Positions 56,668-64,000 of a DNA stretch of 64,000 nt are shown piece after piece. Within the stretch, counting starts at the first letter, position 1; the number at the start of each line of letters is the position of its first letter. A program made the position numbers and the translations under genes. The notes below the pieces were generated by a model, which was given only the letters and a program-made list of their open reading frames with translations, was not told the origin of the DNA and did not search any database. Source of the stretch: Burkholderiaceae bacterium (lineage in GTDB: Bacteria; Pseudomonadota; Gammaproteobacteria; Burkholderiales; Burkholderiaceae_C); assembly GCA_030695205.1 (NCBI GenBank), contig JAUYTN010000038.1:1-64000 (forward strand), in the 5' to 3' direction.

Positions 56668-56703
56668 TTTCAACTCAGCGCATCCATGGAAATTTCTTAA
56701 CTG

Positions 56704-56916
56704 ATGACAACCGTACGCGTTAAAGACAACGAACCCTTTGAAGTCGCACTGCGCCGCTTCAAACGCACCATTGAAAAACTGGGCCTGCTGACCGACCTGC
56801 GCGCCCGCGAGTTTTACGAAAAGCCCACCGCAGAGCGCAAGCGCAAGAAGGCAGCCGCCGTCAAGCGCCACTACAAGCGCGTTCGCAGCATGCAACTGCC
56901 CAAAAAGCTGTTCTAA
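56704..56916 (+). CDS. rpsU: 30S ribosomal protein S21
   Basis: 70 residues, highly basic, with the typical [22 protein letters not shown]-terminus. S21 helps initiation-region recognition on the 30S subunit. No Shine-Dalgarno motif precedes the ATG (sequence GAAATTTCTTAACTG). A strong terminator follows. In relatives rpsU is often followed directly by yqeY; here lysR, lysA and hicAB lie between. Confidence 0.98.
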   Translation: MTTVRVKDNEPFEVALRRFKRTIEKLGLLTDLRAREFYEKPTAERKRKKAAAVKRHYKRVRSMQLPKKLF

Positions 56917-56958
56917 CTGCACCGACCACTCGGTTTCAGCACGGCTGAACCTGAGTAC

Positions 56959-56993
56959 CGAAACCCGCCTTTGGGACGCCAAGGCGGGTTTCG
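56959..56993 (+). terminator. Rho-independent terminator behind rpsU
   Basis: A perfect 13-bp inverted repeat, CGAAACCCGCCTT with AAGGCGGGTTTCG, with a 9-base loop, 42 bp after the rpsU stop. The stem's 3' arm carries the TTT tract. It could also stop transcripts from lysR on the other strand. Confidence 0.8.
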
Positions 56994-57031
56994 CCGTTTC
57001 TGGGCATCCTTTCGAAGATCCAGCCACTGGG

Positions 57032-57949
57032 TCAGCCAGTGGCCAGAACCACCTCCAGGCGCCGCTGCCAGTCGTGCGCGGTGGCGTGCAGCGCCGCCAC
57101 CAGTGCCGCACGCAACGGATGCTCCACCCGCCACTGCGGCCACACCAGGTGCACTTCAAACGCAATGGGTACCGCAAAGGGCCGCAGCACCAGGCCATCG
57201 GCCATGGCAAGTGCCGAGAGCGGGTTGACAAGCGCCACCCCCAGGCCAGAGCGCACCAGCGCGCACACCGAAGCGGCGCTGGCCGACTCCACCGCCCAGC
57301 GCCGCTGGACGCCCGCCGCCTGAAACACCCCGTCGATGCGCTGTCGGTATGGGTCGGCAGGCGACAGACTCACAAACGGCAGCCCTTCGAAGTCGGTCGG
57401 TATCAGCACCCGCCGCTGAGCCAGGGCATGCCCCATGGGCAGCACCACCACTTCCTGGGTACGCACCAGCGGCTGGTGGCCACAGGCCTCGGGCGCGGAT
57501 TCTTCGGTCAGGCCCAGGTCGTGGCGCTGGGCCGTGAGGGCCGCCCCCAGCTGGGGCGACTCCAGCGGCACCAGACCCACACTGGCCTCGGGTGCGTCCG
57601 CTGCAAACCGCGCCAATGCGTCGGGCACCAAGGCCTGCGACAGCGCGGGCAAGCAGGCCAGCGACAGCCGCCCCTGGCTGAAGCGCGCCAACGAGGCCGC
57701 ATGGGCCGCAATCCGATCCAGCCCCACAAAACTCGCCTCCACCTCCTCCAGCAACGCCAAGGCACGGGCGGTGGGGCGCATGCGCCCTTTGACCCGGTCA
57801 AACAGCGCATAGCCCAGCACCTGCTCCATGCGCGCCAACTCGCGGCTGATGGTGGGCTGAGAGGTGTGCAGCACCTCGGCCGCCCGCGTGACCTGGCCCG
57901 ACACCATGACGGCCCGAAATACCTCGATATGGCGGTGGGTGAGGTTCAT
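57032..57949 (-). CDS. lysR: LysR-family regulator divergent from lysA
   Basis: A 305-residue LysR-type regulator: N-terminal winged helix (HIEVFRAVMVSGQVTRAAEVLHTSQPTISREL) and a C-terminal periplasmic-binding-like effector domain. It is divergent from lysA with a 76-bp gap, as in E. coli, where LysR activates lysA in response to diaminopimelate and lysine. The gene name rests on this arrangement. The start at 57949 (MNLTHRHIEVF) is preferred to one eight codons upstream. Confidence 0.88.
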   Translation of the reverse strand: MNLTHRHIEVFRAVMVSGQVTRAAEVLHTSQPTISRELARMEQVLGYALFDRVKGRMRPTARALALLEEVEASFVGLDRIAAHAASLARFSQGRLSLACLPALSQALVPDALARFAADAPEASVGLVPLESPQLGAALTAQRHDLGLTEESAPEACGHQPLVRTQEVVVLPMGHALAQRRVLIPTDFEGLPFVSLSPADPYRQRIDGVFQAAGVQRRWAVESASAASVCALVRSGLGVALVNPLSALAMADGLVLRPFAVPIAFEVHLVWPQWRVEHPLRAALVAALHATAHDWQRRLEVVLATG

Positions 57950-58025
57950 GGCATATCTGAAATGAATGATCAATCAACTCTAAAGCATTTTTCAGAATGA
58001 TCCAATGCAGGCACACTGTCACCCT

Positions 58026-59324
58026 ATGACCACATCCGCCACCACCCTGTCCTCCACCCCGTTCAGCCCCGATACCCTGCGCCAACTCGCCCACACCCAC
58101 GGCACACCGCTGTGGGTGTACGACGCCGACACCATCGTGGCGCGAATCGAACAGCTCAAGTGCTTTGACACCATCCGCTTTGCCCAAAAGGCCAACTCCA
58201 ACACCCATTTGCTGCGCCTGATGCGCGAGCACGGCGTGGTGGTCGATGCCGTGTCGTCCGGGGAAATCCAACGGGCGCTGGCCGCCGGTTTTACCGCTGC
58301 ACCCAATGCCCAAGGGGCATCAGGCATCGTGTTCACCGCCGACCTGATCGATGCGGCCACTCTGGAGTTGGTGGTGGCGCACGGCATTCCGGTCAACGCC
58401 GGCAGCATCGACATGCTGCACCAGCTGGGCCAGCGCAGCCCCGGCCATGAGGTGTGGCTGCGCATCAACCCCGGCTTCGGCCACGGCCACAGCAACAAAA
58501 CCAACACGGGTGGCGAGCATTCCAAACACGGCATCTGGCACACCGAGCTGCCCGCCGCGCTGGCCGCCGTCGCGCACCACGGCCTGACGCTGGTGGGACT
58601 GCACATGCACATTGGCTCCGGCGTGGACTACAGCCACCTGCAAGAGGTGTGCAGCGCCATGGTCGATCTGGTCAAGACCTCGGGGGCCGATGTGCAGGCC
58701 ATTTCCGCCGGGGGTGGCCTGTCGATCCCCTACACGCCAGGGGGCGACCGCATCGACACCGCGCACTACTTCAGCCTGTGGGACGCAGCGCGCCAGGCCG
58801 TGGCGCAGCACCTGGGCCACGACGTGCACCTGGAAATTGAACCGGGCCGTTTTCTGGTGGCCGAGTCAGGCGTGCTGCTGAGCCAGGTGCGCGCCAGCAA
58901 ACACCAGGGCAGCCAGCACTTTGTCCTGGTGGACGCCGGTTTTGGCGACCTGATGCGCCCAGCCATGTACGGCGCGCACCACGAAATGACCGTGCTGCCC
59001 GCCAGCGGCGAACTGCCCGCCGATGCCCCCACGTTCCCGAGTGTGGTGGCCGGGCCGCTGTGCGAAAGCGGCGACGTGTTCACTCAAGGCGAAGGCGGCG
59101 TGGTGCTGACCCGCGAACTGCCCCCGGCGAACATCAACGACCTTCTGGTGATCCACGACACCGGTGCCTACGGTGCCAGCATGAGCAGCAACTACAACAG
59201 CCGCCCGCTGATTGCGGAGGTGCTGGTTGGCCCCAGCACCGCAGACGGCCAGCCCGGCACAGCCCGGCTGATTCGCCGCCGCCAGCGCATGGAAGAGCTG
59301 CTGGCGCTGGAACAGGGCTTGTGA
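58026..59324 (+). CDS. lysA: Diaminopimelate decarboxylase
   Basis: Last step of lysine synthesis: decarboxylates meso-diaminopimelate with PLP. 432 residues. The PLP lysine lies in IRFAQKANSN, with GLHMHIGSG, SAGGGLSIPY, IEPGRFLVAESG and CESGDVF (catalytic Cys) also present. It is divergent from lysR. A short sequence resembling its codons for GGLSIPYTPG occurs again at 60100-60142. Confidence 0.97.
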   Translation: MTTSATTLSSTPFSPDTLRQLAHTHGTPLWVYDADTIVARIEQLKCFDTIRFAQKANSNTHLLRLMREHGVVVDAVSSGEIQRALAAGFTAAPNAQGASGIVFTADLIDAATLELVVAHGIPVNAGSIDMLHQLGQRSPGHEVWLRINPGFGHGHSNKTNTGGEHSKHGIWHTELPAALAAVAHHGLTLVGLHMHIGSGVDYSHLQEVCSAMVDLVKTSGADVQAISAGGGLSIPYTPGGDRIDTAHYFSLWDAARQAVAQHLGHDVHLEIEPGRFLVAESGVLLSQVRASKHQGSQHFVLVDAGFGDLMRPAMYGAHHEMTVLPASGELPADAPTFPSVVAGPLCESGDVFTQGEGGVVLTRELPPANINDLLVIHDTGAYGASMSSNYNSRPLIAEVLVGPSTADGQPGTARLIRRRQRMEELLALEQGL

Positions 59325-59432
59325 CACTCGGTGCCGATGCTGGGTTGAATGATCAACGGCATCTGCCAGGTGCGGTTTTCCGTGAAACGGATAAGCAACC
59401 GCTGTACACCAAGATGAGGCAGCTGCGCTACT

Positions 59433-59768
59433 TCAATGCGCATGGGACGCACTCTGGATGACCTCGGTTGCCCATTGATTCAGGCTCTTGCCTGAGGCCT
59501 GGGCTGCCACGAGAGCCGCTCCATGGACTTCGGGCGGAACCCTCAGCATGAGCTTCCCAGACGCGGGCTTCTCAGGCTTTAGGCCTTGTTCCTTGCAATC
59601 GGCCAAGAAGTCCTCAATGGCATCGGCGAATGCCTTTTGGAGTTCACGCACTGTTTCGCCATGGAAGCTGATCATGGCCCGCAATCCGAGAACACGACCG
59701 ACAAAGATGTCGTCTCGCTCATCGAAGTCAATGCGGGCCGTATAACCTTTGTGGGTCATGGTGTTCAT
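59433..59768 (-). CDS. hicB: HicB-family antitoxin
   Basis: 111 residues. The N-terminal partial RNase H-like fold (YTARIDFDERDDIFVGRVLGL) is followed by a ribbon-helix-helix C-terminus (LMLRVPPEVHGAALVAAQASGKSLNQWATEVI), which should bind the operator. The ATG at 59768 has TAGGAG seven bases upstream. It overlaps hicA by 4 bp, toxin first. It neutralises HicA and probably represses the operon. Confidence 0.92.
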   Translation of the reverse strand: MNTMTHKGYTARIDFDERDDIFVGRVLGLRAMISFHGETVRELQKAFADAIEDFLADCKEQGLKPEKPASGKLMLRVPPEVHGAALVAAQASGKSLNQWATEVIQSASHAH

Positions 59769-60019
59769 GGTTTTACTCCTACTCGCTCCAGCAACTCCCG
59801 AGCCTCTTCGACCTGGTAGCGCTTGGCTTCTTTTCCTGGGTGGGGGCGGTGGCAGCGCCATTGCTCGCCATTGAGAAGGATCTTGACGCGAGAGCCTTCT
59901 CGCTCATGGACTTCGCCACCAAGCCCGACGATCAGTGCTTCAATGTCGGCAAAGACGATGGAAGGTGATGTGGGCTTGGTGAAAACAGCCTTCAGAGTTT
60001 TGCGTTGCTTGGTGTTCAC
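59765..60019 (-). CDS. hicA: HicA-type mRNA interferase toxin
   Basis: 84 residues if translation starts at the GTG at 60019 (MNTKQRKTLKAVF), which matches the usual start of this HicA subgroup; a TTG at 60046 is the alternative. The dsRBD-like fold carries VHEREGSRVKILLNG, followed by the conserved CHRPHPGKEAKRYQV and VEEARELLERVGVKP. The expected active-site His lies in the HRPHPGKE block. It overlaps hicB by 4 bp. Confidence 0.92.
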   Translation of the reverse strand: MNTKQRKTLKAVFTKPTSPSIVFADIEALIVGLGGEVHEREGSRVKILLNGEQWRCHRPHPGKEAKRYQVEEARELLERVGVKP

Positions 60020-60051
60020 CAGACTGATGCTAGCAAAAAAATGCAATCAAT

Positions 60052-60072
60052 TGCAAGCAATTTATGCTTGCA
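60052..60072. promoter_or_regulatory. Palindromic operator candidate upstream of hicAB
   Basis: TGCAAGCA, 5 bases, TGCTTGCA, a perfect 8-bp inverted repeat 33 bp before the hicA GTG. A related half-site TGCAATCA is at 60042. It fits a HicB-bound autoregulatory operator. Confidence 0.6.
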
Positions 60073-60099
60073 TTTTTCCCATGTATTGGAGCTGCCTAA

Positions 60100-60142
60100 C
60101 AGCGGCGGGCTGTCAATTCCCTACACGCCAGGTGACGACTGA
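60100..60142 (+). pseudogene. Short lysA-like remnant
   Basis: One frame reads L-P-N-S-GGLSIPYTPG-D-D-stop, nearly identical to GGGLSIPYTPGGD in lysA (DNA at about 58709-58750). About 31 bases align with roughly five mismatches and a 14-base exact run (CCCTACACGCCAGG). It is too short to be functional. It lies between hicAB and yqeY and suggests a past lysA copy or an imported lysA-adjacent segment. Confidence 0.45.
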
Positions 60143-60249
60143 TTGGCGGCTTTCGGATTCAGTGGGCAATCGCTCCTATGGGTCGCCTCCAGCGATTGCC
60201 CCCGGACCTGCGAGACAATCCACCCTTTGAATTCTCCAAAGAACACACC

Positions 60250-60711
60250 ATGAGCCTCAAAGCCCGAATCACCGAAGACATGAAAGCCGCCATGCGCGCC
60301 AAAGACAGCGAGCGCCTGGGCACCATCCGACTGCTGACCGCCGCCATGAAGCAAAAGGAAGTGGACGAGCGCGTGGAGCTGGACGACGCCATGGTGGTGG
60401 CGATTGTGGACAAACTCATCAAGCAGCGCAAAGACAGCGTGGAGGCCTACCTCAAGGCCGAGCGCCAGGACCTGGCCGACAAGGAAAGCGCCGAAATCAC
60501 CGTGCTGCAGGCCTACCTGCCCGCACGCCTGTCGGCCGAAGAAATCACCGCTGGCGTGGCCACACTGGTGCAAAACCTGTCGGCCGAGCTGGGTCGCCCC
60601 CTGACGGGTGGCGACATGGGCAAGATCATGGGCGCCGCCAAAGCCCAGTTCAGCGGCAAGGCCGACATGGGCCAGGTGTCCGCCACCATCAAGGCGGCGC
60701 TGGCGGGTTGA
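60250..60711 (+). CDS. yqeY: GatB/YqeY domain-containing protein
   Basis: 153 residues of the YqeY family, which resembles the C-terminal domain of the amidotransferase subunit GatB. The N-terminal helical part (MSLKARITEDMKAAMRAKDSERLGTIRLL) and the C-terminal tail domain (GGDMGKIMGAAKAQFSGKADM) are complete. It is usually found behind rpsU. The precise function is unknown, but a role in tRNA-dependent amidation or tRNA binding has been suggested. Confidence 0.93.
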   Translation: MSLKARITEDMKAAMRAKDSERLGTIRLLTAAMKQKEVDERVELDDAMVVAIVDKLIKQRKDSVEAYLKAERQDLADKESAEITVLQAYLPARLSAEEITAGVATLVQNLSAELGRPLTGGDMGKIMGAAKAQFSGKADMGQVSATIKAALAG

Positions 60712-60751
60712 GTCGGCCAGCAGACAAAAAAAGCGAAAAAACAAGCCCCAG

Positions 60752-60778
60752 CGCTTATTGACGTTCAACAGTTTGCTA
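60752..60778 (-). repeat. Dispersed repeat copy 7 (TAGC-N18-AAGCG core), left arm of an inverted pair
   Basis: Minus strand: TAGC, 18 bases, AAGCG, then CTGGGGCTTGTTTTTTCG. It faces copy 8 at 60793-60819. Together they give an imperfect inverted repeat of about 35 bp per arm between the convergent yqeY and EamA genes. Confidence 0.6.
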
Positions 60779-60792
60779 CGTTAATAATTAAA

Positions 60793-60819
60793 TAGCAAAC
60801 TACTTATAGCCGTCAAGCG
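60793..60819 (+). repeat. Dispersed repeat copy 8 (TAGC-N18-AAGCG core), right arm of an inverted pair
   Basis: Plus strand: TAGC, 18 bases, AAGCG, then CTCAAGGCATTTTTGG. Pairing with copy 7 would give a hairpin with T-rich tracts on both strands, so the pair can serve as a bidirectional terminator. Confidence 0.6.
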
Positions 60820-60844
60820 CTCAAGGCATTTTTGGCTTGAAATT

Positions 60845-61744
60845 TCAGCGCAACAGGATCACCGCGCCGCCCAGCACCGTCAGCACGGCCCCCGCCCAGG
60901 CACCCGGCGCAGGCTGGCGGCGGTACACCAGCCACAGCAGCGGCAGCACCAGCACCGGCGTCACGGACGACAGCACCGCCACCAGCCCGGCCTTGCCGCC
61001 TTGCAGCGCGGTAAGAATGAGCGTCATGCCCAGGCCCATGGCCAGCGCGGCATTGAAGGCTGTGCGGCCCAGCATGGCCCAGGTCATGGGCTGGGCGCAG
61101 CGGGCAGTGCGCCAACCACTCAGCCACAGCAGGCTGTGGGCAGCCAGGGCCGTGGCCATGCGCACAGCCGAGGCAGCCACCGGGTCCACGGTGCCCGTGG
61201 CCATGAGCGGCTTGAGCATGAGCGTGGCCACCGCCTGGCACAGCGCGGCCAACAGGCCCAGGGCTACCCCCACCCACAGCGGGCCTTTGACTTGCTCCCA
61301 CACATGCACCTCGTCGCGGCGCTTGCCCCAGACGATGGCCATCATCACCCCCGCCACCAGCAGGCCACCACCCACCAGGGCTTGGCCCACAAAGGTTTCG
61401 CCCAGCCAAGCCCAAGCCAGCAGCGCCGAAAACAACGCATGGCAGGCAAACAGCACGCCCGAGCGGCGGGGGCCCAGGCGGTTCATGCAGCCAAACAGGG
61501 CGCTGTCACCCAGGAAAATGCCCACCAAGCCCGACACCGCCAGCAGCCACAGGCCATCCACCGGCAAGCGCTGCCAGCCGCCCTGCCACCAGGCCAGCGT
61601 GCCCAGCAAGACCGAGGCAAACAGCATGCGCCAGCGCGAAAACGCCACCGCCCCCAGGTGGCTGGAGGCGGGGGCCGAGCTCAGACTGCCCAGCGCCCAG
61701 CAGGCAGCCGCGCCCACGGCCATCAGTTCATAGGCAACGGCCAT
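60845..61744 (-). CDS. EamA/DMT-family transporter
   Basis: A 299-residue inner-membrane protein with about ten helices in two EamA repeats (residues about 5-135 and 150-297). The family exports metabolites such as amino acids; the substrate is unknown. It is convergent with yqeY. The pmbA stop lies 55 bp upstream on the same strand. Confidence 0.88.
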   Translation of the reverse strand: MAVAYELMAVGAAACWALGSLSSAPASSHLGAVAFSRWRMLFASVLLGTLAWWQGGWQRLPVDGLWLLAVSGLVGIFLGDSALFGCMNRLGPRRSGVLFACHALFSALLAWAWLGETFVGQALVGGGLLVAGVMMAIVWGKRRDEVHVWEQVKGPLWVGVALGLLAALCQAVATLMLKPLMATGTVDPVAASAVRMATALAAHSLLWLSGWRTARCAQPMTWAMLGRTAFNAALAMGLGMTLILTALQGGKAGLVAVLSSVTPVLVLPLLWLVYRRQPAPGAWAGAVLTVLGGAVILLR

Positions 61745-61799
61745 GGTGGGGTGGGGTCAGGTCGGTGCCACTGGCCGGGTGCGTTCGGCCAGCGTCTGC

Positions 61800-63284
61800 T
61801 CAGTTGCCCGCGACCTTCATGCGGTTGATGAGGATGGAGCCCACGGTTTTGGCGCCGTAGGTGTAGGTGTCTGCCCCCACCGCCTCTATGCCCTTGAGCA
61901 TGTCCTTGAGGTTGCCAGCGATGGTGATTTCTTCCACTGGGTAGGCAATCACGCCGTTTTCTACCCAGTAGCCGGACGCACCGCGCGAGTAGTCGCCGGT
62001 GACGTAGTTCACGCCCTGACCCATCAGCTCCGTGACGAAGAGGCCAGTGCCCAGCTTGCGCAGCATGCCGGGCAGGTCGTCACCCGGCTGCGTCTGGCGG
62101 CTGCTGAGGGTGAGGTTGTGCGAGCCACCGGCGTTGCCAGTAGTTTTAAGCCCAAGCTTGCGGGCCGAGTAGCTGCCCAGAAAGTAGCCCTTGACGCGCC
62201 CTGCACTGACCACCTTGCGCTGCTGGGGTTTGACGCCCTCGCTGTCAAACGGCGAACTGCCTTTGCCTTTGGGAATGAACGGGTCGTCCACCACGTCGAT
62301 GTGGCGCGGAAACACCCGCTTGCCCATGGAGTCCACCAGGAAGGTAGTTTTGCGGTAGAGCGCCCCGCCGCTGACGGCCTGCACAAACCCACCCAGCAGC
62401 CCGGCTGCCAGCGGCGACTCGAACAGCACCGGGCACTCGGTGGTGGCCAGCTTGCGGCCATTGAGGCGGGCCAGTGCGCGCTCGGCGGCGTAGCGGCCCA
62501 CAGCCTGCGGGCTGGCCAGGTCGGCAGCGGCGCGCTGCGAGCTGTACCAGTGGTCGCGCTGCATCTTGGCGCCCTTGCCCGCTATGGGCGCCACCGACAG
62601 GCTGTGGCGCGAACTGGCATAGCCGCCCGCAAACACACCGGGCTGGCCACCCGCCACGTCAAACACCCCACCGCGCATGTGCGCCATAAAAAAGTGCGAC
62701 TGCTGGGCCGAGACGCCCGCGCCCTCGCTGTTGGTGATTTTTTTGCTGGTGGCAAAGGCCGCTGCCTCGCACTCCTGGGCCAGCGCCAGCGCCTGCTCGG
62801 ACGTGACGGCCCAGGGGTGGAAGAGGTCCAGGTCAGGCCAGTCGGTGGCCACGTCTTCGGGGTCTGGCAGGCGGGCAAAGGGGTCTTCGGCGGTGAAGCG
62901 GGCAATGTCAAACGCGGCTTGCACCGTCTGGCGAATGGCGGCCAACGAAAAGTCGGAGGTGGAGGCGTTGCCTCGGCGGTCACCCACGTACACCGTCACG
63001 CCCAGCGACTTGTCGCGGTTGCGCTCCACGTTTTCGAGCTCGCCCTTGCGCACCGACACGCTCAGGCCGCTGCCCTCGGAGGCTTCAGCCCCGGCGTCGG
63101 TGGCCCCCAGTTGCCTGGCGTGGGCCAGAGCGGCCTCCACCAGCGACTGAAAATGCGCACGGCTGTACTGAAACCCGGCATCGGGTTGGTTGCCTGTGGG
63201 ACCGGCCGCTGCCACAGAGGCCGCCGCTGGGGTGGGGGTGCGTCGGGCCTGGGCCCGGGGCTTGGAGGGGGTGGTTGTGCTCAT
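61800..63284 (-). CDS. pmbA: Metalloprotease PmbA/TldE
   Basis: 494 residues of the TldD/PmbA family; PmbA with TldD processes peptides such as microcin B17 and degrades unfolded peptides. The N-terminus has a Pro/Ala-rich extension (residues 1-45), followed by the family core beginning FQSLVEAALAHARQLGATDAGAEASEGSGLSVSVRKGELE. The C-terminus carries the conserved TGDYSRGASGYWVENGVIAYPVEEITIAGNL. PmbA subunits lack the zinc-binding HExxxH of TldD, and none is seen here. Divergent from yjgA, a common beta- and gamma-proteobacterial arrangement. Confidence 0.94.
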   Translation of the reverse strand: MSTTTPSKPRAQARRTPTPAAASVAAAGPTGNQPDAGFQYSRAHFQSLVEAALAHARQLGATDAGAEASEGSGLSVSVRKGELENVERNRDKSLGVTVYVGDRRGNASTSDFSLAAIRQTVQAAFDIARFTAEDPFARLPDPEDVATDWPDLDLFHPWAVTSEQALALAQECEAAAFATSKKITNSEGAGVSAQQSHFFMAHMRGGVFDVAGGQPGVFAGGYASSRHSLSVAPIAGKGAKMQRDHWYSSQRAAADLASPQAVGRYAAERALARLNGRKLATTECPVLFESPLAAGLLGGFVQAVSGGALYRKTTFLVDSMGKRVFPRHIDVVDDPFIPKGKGSSPFDSEGVKPQQRKVVSAGRVKGYFLGSYSARKLGLKTTGNAGGSHNLTLSSRQTQPGDDLPGMLRKLGTGLFVTELMGQGVNYVTGDYSRGASGYWVENGVIAYPVEEITIAGNLKDMLKGIEAVGADTYTYGAKTVGSILINRMKVAGN

Positions 63285-63376
63285 GTCGGCGACAATGATA
63301 CTTTCGACCCCCAGCCCCGACAGCCCGCCCTGCCTTTGCCGCATGGGCGGCCAGCCGGGCACCACCTTCCCACCCC

Positions 63377-64000
63377 ATGTCCAGAAAACCCAAACGCGGC
63401 TACTACGTCAAAGGCCACTTCGTGGCCGAGGGCAGTGAACTCGACCTGGAGCTCAAAGCCGAGCTCAAGGGCACCACCGAGAAAAGCAAAACCGACCTCA
63501 AACGCGAGAGCGACCAGCTGCAAGACCTGGGCGAGCAGCTGCTGACCCTGCGAGCCGACCTGCTCAACGGCCTGGGCCTGAGCGACAAGCTCATGGACAC
63601 CATCGCAGACGCCAAACGCATCACCAATTTCGAGGGGCGGCGGCGCCAGATGCAGTTCATTGGCAAGCTCATGCGCCTGCTGGAACCCGAGACGCTGGCA
63701 GCGGCGCAAGCCGCGCTGGACTTTCAGCACAAAGGCAGCGCCGAAGACAAGCTCGCCCTGCACCAAGCCGAGCAGTGGCGCGACCGCCTGGTGGCCGACG
63801 ACGCGGCGCTGACCGACTGGCTGGCGCTGGCGGCCCAGACCCCTGGCGCAGAGACCGACCCGCAGCACCTGCGTGCGCTCATTCGCCAGGCACGCAAAGA
63901 CGCCCAGGCCACCCCCCAGCCGCCCGAGAGCCAGGGCACCGCCGTTCGCCACGGCAAGGCCTACCGCGAGATTTTTCAAATCGTCAAAGCCACCCTGTCC
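63377..64000 (+). CDS. yjgA: Ribosome-associated protein YjgA (DUF615), 3' end cut by the window
   Basis: 208 codons are open to the last base of the window. The protein begins MSRKPKRGYYVKGHFVAEG and includes the family blocks DAKRITNFEGRRRQMQFIGKLMR and HGKAYREIFQIV, so only a few residues should be missing. YjgA/DarP associates with late 50S ribosomal precursors and helps peptidyl-transferase-centre maturation. It starts 92 bp from the divergent pmbA start. Confidence 0.93.
   Translation, partial: MSRKPKRGYYVKGHFVAEGSELDLELKAELKGTTEKSKTDLKRESDQLQDLGEQLLTLRADLLNGLGLSDKLMDTIADAKRITNFEGRRRQMQFIGKLMRLLEPETLAAAQAALDFQHKGSAEDKLALHQAEQWRDRLVADDAALTDWLALAAQTPGAETDPQHLRALIRQARKDAQATPQPPESQGTAVRHGKAYREIFQIVKATLS

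Noticed and set aside
59433..60046. A complete mobile genomic island around hicAB
   Set aside because: No integrase, transposase, att repeat or tRNA was found; only the toxin-antitoxin genes and a short lysA scrap support transfer.
61743..63545. 600-codon plus-strand open frame opposite pmbA
   Set aside because: It is the shadow of pmbA; its translation is Gly/Ala/Arg-rich and unlike any family. The real plus-strand gene at this end, yjgA, is in another frame.

Overview
The window reads as a chromosome segment of a GC-rich beta-proteobacterium of the Burkholderiales, most likely Comamonadaceae. The evidence is the gene order: tpiA-secG-tRNA-Leu-nuoA to nuoN-DUF2818-NUDIX-DUF1178, rpsO-pnp, a 180-kDa-class NAD glutamate dehydrogenase, and protein sequences typical of that group. 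No 16S or other species marker is present, so the genus stays open.

Layout, left to right. 1-140 is a block of five 23-bp direct repeats that looks like the terminal array of an insertion sequence (probably IS21-type) lying mostly outside the window. It ends a few bases before an SBP-PAS-GGDEF signalling protein gene (146-2188). Next come a patatin-like phospholipase, a Crp/Fnr-type regulator, an exported methionine sulfoxide reductase pair (msrB-msrA), an ABC exporter and NAD-GDH (2300-12922). From 28859 down to 12938 the minus strand carries a complete 14-gene complex I operon (nuoA-N) followed by DUF2818, a NUDIX hydrolase and DUF1178. Upstream of it on the same strand are tRNA-Leu(GAG), secG, tpiA, a quinone oxidoreductase, pnp and rpsO (28903-34033). 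A SWIM/SNF2 helicase, a periplasmic type 1 binding protein and tsaD follow (34215-40513).

40602-53969 is a complete nitrate assimilation locus. It holds a NIT-ANTAR antiterminator (NasR type), then a leader with a candidate sigma-54 promoter, two hexaloop hairpins and an overlapping terminator. After that come the nitrate ABC transporter (nrtABC type), nirB, a periplasmic double PilJ/NarX-like sensor-domain protein, nirD, the molybdenum nitrate reductase, ybiB and the sirohaem-forming uroporphyrinogen methyltransferase. These genes cover import, reduction of nitrate to ammonium, the sirohaem cofactor and nitrate-responsive control, and GDH elsewhere in the window links ammonium/glutamate metabolism to the TCA cycle.

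The right end has an HI0933-type flavoprotein, a nitronate monooxygenase-like protein, rpsU, the divergent lysR/lysA pair, a hicAB toxin-antitoxin module next to a small lysA-like remnant, yqeY, an EamA transporter, pmbA and the start of yjgA.

The least explained structure is a dispersed repeat present in eight copies, TAGC-N18-AAGCG followed by a purine-rich tail and usually a T or A run. The 18-nt spacer is invariant. Three copies lie in frame inside protein-coding genes, and two form an inverted pair between convergent genes.
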